Below are positions 1 to 11,690 of a stretch of 64,000 nucleotides of DNA, one piece after another; position 1 is the stretch's first letter, and each line of letters opens with the position of its first letter. The DNA lies in NCBI GenBank assembly GCA_029204225.1, contig CM055108.1:5245751-5309750 (forward strand). The letters are read 5' to 3'. The notes beneath the pieces were generated by a model, which was not told the DNA's origin, did not search any database, and was given only the letters and a program-made list of their open reading frames with translations. The stretch is from Diphasiastrum complanatum (Eukaryota; Streptophyta; Lycopodiopsida; Lycopodiales; Lycopodiaceae). The translations under genes and the position numbers were made by a program.

Positions 1-159
1 CCACATCTTGATGAATGATTAAGGCTTGTAAAATCACTTTTTGGCACTTGAAAAACAAATAAAAAATTCTATTTCATAATCCACAATCAAATTGATTTGT
101 GTTTCTTATAGCTTTAACTACCATAAGTAGAAGATTTCTCATCGAAATGAAGTAGCTTA

Positions 160-456
160 TTAGTCTAGGACTTCCGCCAAAATATGACTTGAATTTTGGT
201 CCTGCACACTTCCACATGTGAGAAGGACATTTGCATCCACTATGCAATGATGAAACCAAAAAAAAAACCTCTTGCTTTTGTCATCTAGCTTTCTTCTTAG
301 ATCTTCAGGGATCTGAGCGAAAGCGATGCATCCAAATATCCGAATATGTTTGAGTGATGGTTTTGATCCTGTCCACACCTCATAAGGTGTCTTGCCATTC
401 AGGGCTTTGGTGATGGATAGATTCTGTAAGTAGGCAGCTGTAGTAACAGCTCATGC
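160..456 (-). pseudogene. Ty1/copia integrase C-terminal fragment
   Basis: Translation on the minus strand gives a typical copia sequence lying just after the integrase core: a TPYEVWTG stretch, then KHIRIFGCIAF, then a PEDLRRKLDDKSKR stretch. This region normally links the integrase catalytic core to the reverse transcriptase. The frame is open only for about 70 codons from 378, with a recognisable but ATG-less continuation to about 456. No RT, gag or LTR belonging to it could be joined with confidence. It is an isolated, decayed fragment. The family call rests on the G-C-I-A-F and R-K-L-D spacing shared with the copia at 52.6-53.1 kb. Confidence 0.7.
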
Positions 457-1970
457 TATTATGCTTGCTACACTTGCCACTAAAAGACTAGCAAATGAGC
501 ACTCAAAATTTGCTAATTTTCAAAACTTGCTAATTTGAGACTTGCCTTTTTGGATCAAACACCTAAACTCTTGTACAAGGCTTTGATACCATTTGAATAA
601 AGTGAGTTTCAAGACCTTGAATGGATGTAATCAATAAGAGTGATTGTTTGCATTGGCTAGATTCATCTCCATCATTAGTCGTTGAAGAAATGCAGATAAT
701 CTTGATCTAACAAGCAGCAATCTAAAACAAGATGTGAATGATCCAAAGAAAGGCCTTCACATGTGTGAGGTAGTTTGTTGTATGGCCTACAGCCTAATTA
801 AAAAACAAGTAGATCAGCAATTGATAGTGTTAGACACAAAGATTTGCAAGCTATACTTTAAATCTTGTAGAGCCTTTCAAAAAGGCCTTTGACACTCAAC
901 ACACTCGTCAAACTACAAAACTCCTTGATACACTCATGTAGCAGTTGTGAAGGGAGAAAACATGGGCGTGGCATCTTGTAGTTGGCCACGAGAAGCCTGA
1001 ATACAGGCCATAGCAGCAGTTCACAAAAAAGTTTCATCTGAGCTGTCCATTTCTAACTGCTACACAAAGTATCCTTCATCCAACGGCTGCCTAATCAACT
1101 TGTAGCAGGCTTCATCGCTCTTGCGGCTTATACTACTATTAACACGAAATGCTACCAATTGTAGCCAGCCACCTCATGAAGATACCAGAGTGCTACCAAC
1201 TCAGACTACTACCAATTGTAGTCAACCTCCTCATGAAGGATACAAAGATCTAAGGGAAAACCATATGTGAATGACTTTGAGGTAAAATCATTTTTTACAT
1301 GCATCTTCCAAATGTAGGAAGGTGCAGGCAAAAAAAATATATTAGGCAAAAAGAGGCTAAATTTAAAAGTAAAAAAGTATTTCACTTTGGGAAAGGTCCA
1401 CGTCCTGAGCTATTCTACAATGGAAGGTCAAAAGGTCCACCCTACCGTTCTACAGAGAAGAAGGGCATGGGAGGGGGACCGACCCCTAAAGAGAGAGGTG
1501 GGGGCGACTGATCTCCTTGACTCTTCGGGAATACGTTTCTTTCAGTTTTCTTCGGCTTTTGAAATAAAAAAAAGAGTGGTTTTGTAATTTAGTTTAGTTT
1601 AGTTTCATTGGGCTGAATGGGTTGAATGAATTTACTGAAAAAGTTAGCGTAGTAAGATTTGTACGAACGAATTGAGCGATCACTTTTTTATGAATTCAAC
1701 TGGAAGTATTGCCTGAAGACATCATCAGATCCTCTTATTGATACAGTGCTGTGAGCTTTAATTCTGGAATGAGCTATAACAAAGTTTGCACTAACAAAAA
1801 ATTAGCTATGCAGCCAGGAATCAATGAGAATTGTAAAAATTTGTCCTTCAATAGCTGCTCAAAGCAGCAGAGGTATACAATAAATTACTATGTCGTGTCT
1901 AGCTTTGAGGAATTCAATCAAATCTATCTTCTTAGTGTGATTTAGTTGTGATTTCAAGCTTCATTCTTTC
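457..1970. other. Intergenic, no gene seen
   Basis: No supported coding sequence. A PBS-like word (ctttgatacca) near 573-583 hints that the copia remnant to its left once had an LTR boundary here, but no matching LTR pair was found. Two imperfect copies of a roughly 35 bp unit (ctaccaattgtag followed by cctcatgaag) lie at about 1150-1185 and 1208-1243. Confidence 0.5.
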
Positions 1971-2091
1971 ATGCGACGATGGGATGCCAGCCTTCCAGCT
2001 GCTAAAGATGTGATCCATCTCCTTGTGGCAGATTTTGGAAGGTTGTCAGCAAGGTCTCCATCTTCACGTGCCGATATAGATCGACTGGAAA

Positions 2092-4711
2092 CTAGCATTT
2101 GGGAAAACCGTAGGGTGGTGGAGGCAGAGTTTGGCTTCGGCCTACGCCATTCTTGACCAGAAACGCCATTTCCATGCCCCAGCTGGTGTGGGATTCCAAA
2201 TGGCAGTGCATAAACCAGACACCTGTAACATCCGAAAATCATTTCTTCCATCAGTTTTGGTGAAGTGATTTTGGCCTTGAAATAACAAAAAAACAATTCA
2301 TATCAACGAGATTAAGCATAGCTAGTTATTATGCAGTAGAAATATGTGTAAGTAGCTCAACATCTCAATTGAAAGATCTGGGACTTCTAGTAATTCCTCC
2401 ACAGCATTTTTCCCTTGTTATCCAAGAGAAATGTGACTAGACACAGAATTAGAGCTGCAGTGAGTTATACCTGGATTGTCAGCTTTCCATCGAATAGCCA
2501 CCCAGCCTGCACGCGGAAATGCGACTGTGTTTCGCAAAGGCGGATCCACCAGGTTAAAAGTCGATTCATCAGAAGCTGGATTGAAGTTTCCAACTCCCTG
2601 TCCAACAACATAAAAGCTGTAGCCATGAAGGTGGATCGGATGGCTATCTAGCGTTAAAATGCTTGTATCCTGTAAAACTAATTGCACATTGGAGCCGTAC
2701 TCGATCACATTGACTTTAGTGCCAGATTCAGGCTGCGGATTTGAGGGCATAGTGCCTGTGTAATCAAACGGAGTGGGTGGATTGTCTGGGAAATCTGTGG
2801 TAAACACTCCCGAGATGTTGTAATAGTACGCTTGGAGGATTGATATCGCGGGAAACGCAAAGCTGACATTGTTTATAGAAGATGCTAGTCTTAAGCCTCC
2901 AGGTCCTTGGCATGTCTGGCCACTGGGGCATGCTTTCAGATTGAAGCCCGTTGTAAACAAAAGATTTCTGTCTATAGTTTGTGGCACATCTGACGGATAG
3001 GTTTGGGAGTTAAGGCTTCGAAGGCTCTGGTAGAAGCCTTCGCCATAGGACGTGTCGTTGTTTGCCGGAAGAATGGGGAAGATGGGTGTAGCGTTTGTAG
3101 AAGCAGCTCCATCGTACTGTAATATTGCGGTGGTGGGCGTGTTGACGAAGGGAGCAGGAGCTGAGACAAAAGGTATGGCTGCCATGTAGTAGTTTCCGAC
3201 TGCTTGATCTGCCGTCAGAAGAACATCCACTGTTTGACCTGGTGCCACAACGAGCGTGCTTACCTTCAGTGGCTTCGTATATTCTGCATCAGCGGCTATT
3301 ACCGTCAATGTATGGCGCGCTATTCCGAAGAGCAGATCTTGATTGAGCGCTGCGTTCACTACCCGCAACAGATATGTTCTTCCTTGAACAACATTTAGCT
3401 TGTAAGCATCTGCAACCCAAGCAAAGGACATGTATGACGATCTGAGCTCAGGAAGGTTCAAGGATCATAACCAAGCTGGATAGCGATTTAGACTTAGAAC
3501 AGTATGATGAGAAAACATTGATTCTGAACAAACATGAACTCATGATCAGGATTTTCTGCACTCTAAATATCCTAGGTGCAATGCAACAAATTTAGGTGAC
3601 ACCTAGTTTATAATAAATAGTAGCTTGTTGTTGCATTTATACTAAAAAGTCAAAGCTTGTTGTTGCGTGATTTTACCAGCTGCGGAGCAGTTATAAAATG
3701 GTCCAGGCTGCCCATTTATTGTGAAAGCATTTGATATAGTTGGGATTCCACCGGTCTGAAGAGCTGCTGCTTCAATTTCCTCTACATCACCGTTCCACCA
3801 CTCTCCTAAAAGTTTTATCACGAGCAATCAGCGAAGCACAGTTTTATTTGAGAATGTTTGAAGAAGAATGGCAGCATATTATTGTTACAGTGACAACGTT
3901 CGAATTGAAAGTAGATAGGAGGTGCCCTCTCGTTACCTAAGAGAATTGTATGCTCATCTGATGGCATTTGGAAGGGATACGGTACTTTGGTTGGAGGCTT
4001 TATGACGATCGCTCCATAAAGTGTCGCTCTTAGCCAAGTAATATGGGCATGCCAGAACAATGTGCCTCTATGCCCTGCAACCGTAAATTTGTAAAAGAAG
4101 CTTTGCCCTGTCTGAATCGGACACTGGGTAATATACGCAGGTCCATCAGACCAACATGTCAGAACTTGGCGAACTCCATGCCTGCAACAGATTGGCACAG
4201 AGGACTTATGAGGTTGAAAAATGGATGAAGGAGAGTTTCCTGAAAGAATGCTACAATAACCTTGCGGCAGAATTAACGCTTGCTAGTCCATTGCAATTGA
4301 TGAATATCAATTGGAACATACCAGTGGATTGTAACATTGGATTTCACGTTGTTGGTGACCTTAATCACCAGCTGATCCCCCTCTTGCGCAAAGATTGTCG
4401 GCCCAGGAAACTGCCCATTCACTGAAACTAGAGATTTCGTGTTGCAAAGGCGTGTAACTTGCTGATAATTCACCTGGCGTTTGGCATTATTAGCAACAGG
4501 AACAGTATCAGTCGCACATCCTGCAAGCGCTGTCTCTCTCTCTCTCTCTCTCTCGCTAAACTTAATTTGACTGTACTGGAGCAATCATTACCTGAAAGTC
4601 GTAGAACCTAGTGACTGAGGCAGAAGTCAAGAAGGACGATCTAGCGAGTAATGAGATCAAGCTGATGTAGATTAGAACAGTAGAGATGGACATTCTGATT
4701 GTGTTGGCCAT
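2092..4711 (-). CDS. LAC: Laccase (multicopper oxidase), six exons, 571 aa
   Basis: Exons 4711-4592, 4473-4322, 4181-3937, 3805-3677, 3409-2471 and 2222-2092, all with GT/AG borders, add up to 1716 bp. Exon sizes 120/152/245/129 follow the usual plant laccase plan. The first 30 or so residues ([19 protein letters not shown]...) form a signal peptide, so the enzyme is secreted. Copper ligands are present: HWHGVRQ (split by intron 2), WHAHITW, HPIHLHG, and [12 protein letters not shown], ending in [10 protein letters not shown]. Several N-x-S/T sites are visible. Laccases oxidise phenols such as monolignols with O2 in the cell wall, reducing O2 to water. The type-1 copper axial position is Met here, whereas most plant laccases have Leu. 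The start codon is the first ATG in frame with the signal peptide. The paralogue number cannot be assigned. Ascorbate oxidase is less likely because of the C-terminus and exon plan. Confidence 0.95.
4533..4554. repeat. (CT)11 microsatellite in laccase intron 1
   Basis: Uninterrupted tc repeat inside the 118 bp first intron of the laccase gene. Confidence 0.9.
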
Positions 4712-4844
4712 TGTATGCACTGCCAATTCCCTGGCTGACTGCTGAACGCATCAACAATTTTGTATGCTGGCCTTTTTGCTGCTCGTGCTAATGTGCAAGA
4801 GATCAGATATGCAATAGTTGAATGGAGAGTGATAGAACCATGAT

Positions 4845-4856
4845 CTTATATATAAG
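4845..4856 (-). promoter_or_regulatory. Probable laccase TATA box
   Basis: The word cttatatataag lies about 135 bp upstream of the laccase start codon, a normal distance for a plant TATA box with a short 5' leader. It is palindromic, so direction comes from context. Assignment is inferred; no transcript start is visible. Confidence 0.5.
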
Positions 4857-7818
4857 AGATAAAATGTAGTCAAATCAGCGATCAGAAGATGCAGCGAACC
4901 CAACCAGCCAGCAGCAATAGCTGACTGCTTCTTGTTTGTCAGAAGACCAGCGTGTTGTTTTTGAGAAAAAATGATGGTACTGACTCTAAATTCAACGAGT
5001 TACGAGATGATCAGGGTCATGGGCTGGTGCTCACTGCTGTGTTTTTGCTCACTGCTGTGTTGTTGCTTGAATTTGTTCAGAACCGAAGACGCTTTCCAGT
5101 ATATGAAAAAAATGAAAAAAACAACCAATATATTTTGATATGAATGATCTGACATTCTGGTTCAGGTTGCAGGGCCCACTTCGAATTGTATTGATTTTGG
5201 GCTATTATTATTAAACTTGGGTATTGACCAGTTCTTTGAAGCCATGCCCTCCTCACGGTTCCAAAAGACGCTACTAAGTCTATGATCCTTTTTGCCTCCG
5301 ACAACTACAAACTATCTCATCTTTTGGGATTTGTCACCTTCTAGGGACGATTTAGTTTGATTATAATCAGATTGATAACCTAGAATTATCTTTTGCAAAG
5401 TCAAATACCTGTCCAACACTGGGATTTTGTGTTGACATTAGTGTAAAGAAGTCGTCTAATCTAGGCATCTTTGAAAGTTGAAGGCAGTCTACCCATACAC
5501 CCCTCTCCTATGGACTATCAATTTTGAGAAACAAGTGATTTTAAGACTAATTAACCAAAGTGTATATCAAAATGAAGTGTGTTTAATGCACTAAGGCATT
5601 TTCCAAGTAAAACCGTAAGAGAGTCGTGTATTCATGTGCACACAAATTGAATAAAGAAGCTTGTTCCAAAGTGGGGGCATGAGGTTGACTTAAAAGGATG
5701 GTTCCAAATTCCAATGAAGTCTTCTAGAGGGAGCTTGGATATTCAAAGTCAAATTGAATTAACTCAAGTCTTACCCCAACTAACTTTCAAGTTTCTAGTG
5801 GCATTACCTCTCAAATGCAATTTTATAATTTATGGTTGATGGTGAATGAAAGTTTGTGAGCCTAGTCAAAGATGAACTACAAGTTATGGAATTTTAGGTT
5901 CTTTTGTCCCTTGCAAGGAAATATCTAAGAGTGTCTCCATGATTGCCCCCATGTACATCACGGTAGGCCTCTAACATGTTTTAATCTCCCCTACATCATG
6001 ATGCATGGCCTATGACTTAATGTCGTCGAAAAAATACGTGCCTAATTTCTTCAATGCATTCTAGTGATTTTTACTAGGGTTGCTTGCAAAGTGTTTGAGC
6101 AAATGATGGTGTGGGAGGAGTCAAAGTCGGTGTAGCTTATAGATGTGAAACATTTTGTAAAGTGATGTTCCATCTTCATTAGTTTAATGTTATTGGCAAA
6201 GTAGGAAGGAAAAGGTAGTATAACTTTATGCATAAAAAAGGTTTTGAAGTTCTATTTTTTGTCATTTTGAAGCTCTAATTTTCAGACCTGTAAATCTGAA
6301 AAAGCAGATCTGAAAAGTGAATTTCTCATTAGTTATCCATTTCTAGACACTAGTTTCATGGATTTGAAGAACTAGGAAAGTGAGAAATGAAAAAATTTGT
6401 GTTAAATTTGAAATGACAAATGGAAATGGAATTGGAATGGGAACTTTATGTAAACATTAGCTTGAAGTAGTTAGTTGAAGTTTACATAAAGAAATTGTTT
6501 TGATTTTTGCTTTGGATTGAGGCAAATGTAGGATATTGCTTGATGTAGTTTTCTCTTAAGCTTGGATTGAGTTTATGGTCTTGTCCCCACAAGGCACACG
6601 TTAGGCTCAGTTGCACACATGAAATATTTTTAATGAAGGTTTGTTCTTCTTCATTCTTTGCTAGACATTAAAGTCATTTCAAACGATGTATGTATGTATG
6701 TTGACATTGGTTTAGATCTCTTTTGCATCATCTAATTTTTATTTTTTCAATTTTAGTTTGATATATTAGTTTTCTTGATATATATTATGCTCTCACTAAA
6801 CTTGTGTTTCAAGGCAATGGTGTATTTTCCTTAAGTCTTTAATTTCAAAAAAATGGCAGTTGCCTTTTTATTTGTTGCAAAAAAAGAGTGTTGTTGTAGG
6901 CCACTATGAGATCAATATTCACATAAATGATAAAAATTATACTAACTAACTCCTTCCTTTACATACACTCCCATTTGAGCACATTTTTGGAAAATAATTT
7001 CAAATGGAAAATATGTCTACACCATACTTTATAGGCCTATTCTATACCATAGAAGGCTTAAATGTGAAATCTCCATAGACAATTCTCTTGCTCTTTCAAC
7101 TTATTTTCTTCAAGTTTCATTTATGTAGATTTTCTCCATTCATATTATCGTTTTAACATTCATTTGATGTGATTATGAGTCCTTTGCACAATGATAAAGC
7201 TATGATAATTTTGATGGAGTTGATTTCAATAGCTTGTGCACAAAAGCTTCCTTGAGTATACCATATTATCACTAGTCTTGCATTGAAGTTGTCCACCTCT
7301 CCTTGATGGTCGCACTTCTAGATTTTAACAAGTGTGTGAAAGTCCATGTTCTTTTTTTCATTATGGACTCCATTTATCATTGCTTTGTTGTATTGTTCTA
7401 CATATGAACCTTTAATGGTTCCATCACACTTGCTTGCTCATTGTCTCTACTATAAACGCAATATGCTCAAACTTTTCAGGTATCTCAAACTCATTTGTTG
7501 ATGTATCATCGATAATGTTTTCCATTGATTCATTGCTTTGCTCAGCCTTCTCTATAGTTTGGATTTCCTCTAGAATTGTTCTTTTTGTCTTTTGCTAATT
7601 TCATCAAACTTAATATCTTTTGATTTGATTACCTTTGTTGCTTCTAGATTAAAAACCTTAAATCCTTTAGCATGTATGCAATATCCTAGGAATGTAAATC
7701 TCTTGCTTTTGGGCCAAAAATCTTTTCTTGAGACTATTATATCCTTTTTTAAAAGACGAAATCAAATGATAAAAATTCAATCAACATGAAATCTTTTGAA
7801 ATGGAAAATGGCAGAGGA
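4857..7818. other. Intergenic AT-rich DNA, no gene seen
   Basis: No open frame here resembles a protein family. One short dispersed repeat (about 6240-6325, core ttcagacctgtaaatctga) recurs at about 16590-16665. The rest looks like ordinary decayed non-coding DNA. Confidence 0.5.
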
Positions 7819-8170
7819 CACTACAACAAGAAGTGGGGTGGGGTGACATGCGCTTCCGACAGATTTCGAAAAAAAATTAAACTTCGTCGAAATTCGATAG
7901 ATCTTTTGAACCCGCTTGGAACTAGTACCGTCTGGCAATAAACACGAAATAATTTTTAAATAAATGTCAGAACTTAGGTGTCGAAAATCAACAGTAGTGG
8001 TGGCAATCACAATGTGGATGTCAAATTCTGACAGAATATTTTACCTATCAGAATCCAACATCCACTTCAACAATCCATGGCTTCTATGATTTGATGTTTT
8101 TTTAATTTGATAGGAATGTTGGATTCCGATAGATCAATTATCCATCAGATTTCGACACCGCTTTCGTTTT
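7819..8170 (+). mobile_element. Possible CACTA-type transposon terminus (one end only)
   Basis: The stretch begins cactacaacaagaag, close to the CACTACAAGAA ends of plant CACTA (En/Spm) transposons. Subterminal words follow in both orientations: gacagatttcg (7858), cagatttcgac (8147), and an inverted pair (ctatcagaatccaacatcc near 8046 against ggaatgttggattccgatag near 8113). Repeated subterminal motifs in both directions are usual in CACTA elements. No opposite TIR and no transposase was found, so this may be a truncated end or a chance resemblance. Confidence 0.4.
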
Positions 8171-8349
8171 CCATTCCTGCTTTTTAGCTTTCCTTATAGG
8201 GTAATTTGTCTTTGGTTTGTTTTTGTTTTTGGTCTTTTTAGTGATTGAAATGTCGTTTGGTTTGGTTTTGAGAAATTGTGAATGAAAGAAAGAAGGAATG
8301 AGAGGTATGTAAACAAGATAATTATGGTTTGTTTTAATTTTTTGGTTTT

Positions 8350-8515
<166 letters not shown>

Positions 8516-9153
8516 AAAAGATTTCACATAGTCCCTCTTGACAAGTCAAGACCAAACCCTTTGAACCCTTTAATTTATAGCATAACAGGTAAAAACAAAG
8601 CTATATAAAGTCTTACAGTACAAGGTACCATAAAGCGAAGCAAGTTTTAGGACATTCAGTTGTTACTTGCCACCATCCAACAAAACACAACTGCAGGAGT
8701 TAGTTACGTGAGGAAGACAGGTGTCATAGTTGAGCATCAATTGTTATCCATGTCCGAAACATGATTCACTACTTCATCAGCTCAACTGCAAATACATATG
8801 ATACGTCTATCTTCCCTACCATGACTTACATCATTAGCAATACATTCTTCCCTAAAACAAAATTGTATCAGGGCAGATGCCATATTGATCAGTATAAGGG
8901 CAAACCGAATGTATTAAGTTCACATTAACATTCCTCATACATTTAAAGAAGCTACTTTGCAATACACATCATATAAAGAGACATGACTCTTGCATCGGTG
9001 TTAGGTACTAGGGCATATCCATGCAATACTAGCCCTGAGGACCTCCCAAAAAGACCGTTAGGAGTAAAAGCACCTTATACATACCTATGTAACTAGCAGT
9101 ACTTCAGTGACACCTATATGTCCATTTAGTGTTGGGGGCTAAATGGCAAGTTT

Positions 9154-9365
9154 CCCTTGGATAAGGAGTACGCTTAGGATTAAGGGTAGGTGCCTTTGGA
9201 TAAGGGCAGGCAAGTGACTATACCTTGGTCGGAGGTATGGAATCAAGTTACCCTTGGATAAGGGATAACCTTAGGATTAAGGGTATGTGCCTTTAGATTA
9301 AGGTATTGGTGTCCTTGGATAAGGACAGGTAGGTGTCTATGCCTTGGTTGGAGGTATGGAACCTA
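9154..9365. repeat. Two-copy imperfect tandem repeat
   Basis: Two units of about 97 and 115 bp share cccttggataagg, cttaggattaaggg, a ggataagg(g/a)caggcaagtg-like part and ggaggtatgg. The second unit carries an extra internal gattaaggtattggtg segment. No coding potential. Confidence 0.75.
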
Positions 9366-10998
9366 GTGAGGTGCTAGAAAGTCATTACCGTGAGTGTTTG
9401 GCTATTTTTCTAAACCTTGGGCCTCAACCTTGAACCATATCACTTTATTGGTCTTGGACCAAAGTATACAAGCACAACTTGGGCAACGGGACCTAGTAGG
9501 AGGGCGTCCTTCTAAAGGGTCATTGAGTTCCCAACTCCCACAAGAAAAGCATTCAAAGAGTCATAGATTATTGTTGTAGCTACCTATACAAGCTTTCCTT
9601 CCGGCACCACTCGCGCCAGCATTGTCCCCAGTGCCAACAGAGTCATTGCTGCTCCCGGCTCCGTTCCCGGTGCCATTGTGACCATAATCCAGCCGGCGTC
9701 AAGTTCCTATGGTTGAAAATCTTTGATCAGTTCTAGCAAAGTTCAGAGAGCTCAGATCGATGTGCAATCACCTCACACGATCTAGGCATGATTAAAGGAA
9801 ACCTAGGGATCAATAAATTTTAGAGAGAGAAATGACTTTCTAGAGAGATAAAATTCTAGAGAGAGAAAACGTGCTTTACCAGCCTGGGCAGAGTACTTGG
9901 TATGAGGGAAGGTGGCGAATCCCACCAATACTATAGGGGAATGCGGGTTGCGACTCAAGACAAGAACTCCAACCAAGTCTCAGCTTCCCTTGCTGGAATG
10001 TTGTCCTGACACCCGCCTTGGCATGTCAGCGCCCTGAAGACTAAGGTCGGTCACACACTTTAAATGTAACCTTCTCAGATGTATTAAAGAACTGGGATTT
10101 TTCTCAAAATGACTCTGATTACCTTCTGGATTTCAGTGTTCGGTAAAAGTGCCAGTTGTAAGGCCGCTTCAAATCTTTTTGATCTGACACATAGCTGAGG
10201 GTCGTATCCCAGGACGCCAGCGGTATGTCGTCGAGACCACTTGGTCCAGGACGCCAACGGTATGCTGTCGGGACCATTCGGTCTTGGAACTGGTTGTCTT
10301 CATATATGTCACGACTTGTGGTTCTGAGTGTTCCTTGCATGAACGTGAATGGGTTAAGCTCTTAGGGAATGGGCTCCAACCTGTCGGCTGAGTTGGATGG
10401 CTTGCTTGGGTGGAAGTTACCTGTTTAAAGTCGTCCAGTCTGGCGTGGCGCCAGGTTGGCTTCCAGCACTCATGATGAAGCTTTCAGTTGGTTAAGTCTG
10501 ATGTAAGTCAGACAACTTGCTTGGAATGGATGTTACTCGTTTGTAACGAGGCCATCTATATGAGGGGAGTAGGGCACCCATTGGGAGGGGGAGAGATCTC
10601 TTTTGTATGCTATGCTTATGCTCTAGTGTGGCTACTAGTGTATAGAGTGTTTTCTTGTGTGTAGTATGCTTAGGGTTTGGATCTTGCTTATGGTATGGGA
10701 CATAAGTAGGGTTTGGATCTTTAGTATGCTATGGAGTGTGATGGTATGCTTGTGATTAGTTATTCGTTAGCAAGGAGGTGCTAGATTAGCCTAGATGCAG
10801 GATTGCATGTGCTAGCTAGCTATGGTTGGGTGGTGAATACTTGAGGCCACTTGTTATCTACCTTTGTGATTAAGATTAGGGACACAGGTGGAGGAGAGAT
10901 CCATGGAGGCTTGAAGATCCTTACTTGCAGGTGGAAGCATCCTAGCTTGGAGTTGGGGAGCATCTTGGAGCTTGCAGGTTACTTGGAGGACCTTTGGA
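9366..10998. other. Intergenic, no gene seen
   Basis: No protein-like frame. Contains short GA-rich repeats (tctagagagaga near 9820-9865), a 39 bp tandem pair at about 10208-10285 (caggacgcca...cggtatg), and repeated agtatgct/agggtttggatct words at 10660-10735. It could be old repeat DNA, but no LTR pair was recognised. Confidence 0.45.
10208..10285. repeat. 39 bp tandem pair
   Basis: Two neighbouring units begin caggacgcca(g/a)cggtatg and end accacttggtc or accattcggtc. Several of the changes are transitions. The 73-codon open frame crossing it is taken as chance. Confidence 0.7.
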
Positions 10999-11690
10999 TG
11001 TGAAAAGTACAATACTAAGGACCATAAATGGATCTTTGAATGATCCACAAGGTTGATTGTATGCTTGTTAAACAATCTATCAGAAACTAGTCATCAGAAA
11101 ACAAGATCTAGTTTAGCAGCTTGATAGAAAACAAGTAGAGACAATCAAAGCAAAGATCAATAAGTGTAATCCAACTCCACACGTGTGGAAATAAGGCTGT
11201 AGTACGGCATGTAGATAGTGTTTACAATGTGCCAAAGCTGGGTTTAATTGGAAATCAAGAGCAATCACCATACAATGAGAGAAAACACGAGGTTCTCCTT
11301 GAGGCTCCAAAAAGCTTCTATCTTCTCACTATGGAGAATGGGAATACATAGTAAAACACACTTCCTTTGGTAAGTTAGGTGAAAATCCAGCATGTAATAA
11401 GGAAGTAGACTCCACTTTTTTGCCCTAATGTGAAAACCCTAGCCTAGATCCAAGAGTCATGCTTGGTAGGTGCATGGTAGGTACAAATCTCATCATAAAT
11501 CATGGTCTAGATCCTACAAAGTAGGAATCACTACCAAATGGACACAACCACTCCTCTTGACGCGTGGTAACCTACTTTAGGTGTGAGTGTACAAGTGGAA
11601 CTTTGGCCATTCAAGTAACCAACAAACAATATTGACAAAATGTACAGTATTCCACATGGCTAGATTTGCCAATATAGGCAATTTTTCACA
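10999..11690 (-). repeat. Copia element 1, 3' LTR
   Basis: 692 bp, TG...CA ends, same length as its partner at 15752-16443. Contains a ccacacgtgtgg palindrome (11177-11188) next to agtacggc. Confidence 0.95.

Noticed and set aside
10119-10340. 73-codon minus-strand open frame
   Set aside because: Overlaps a 39 bp tandem repeat and resembles no protein family.
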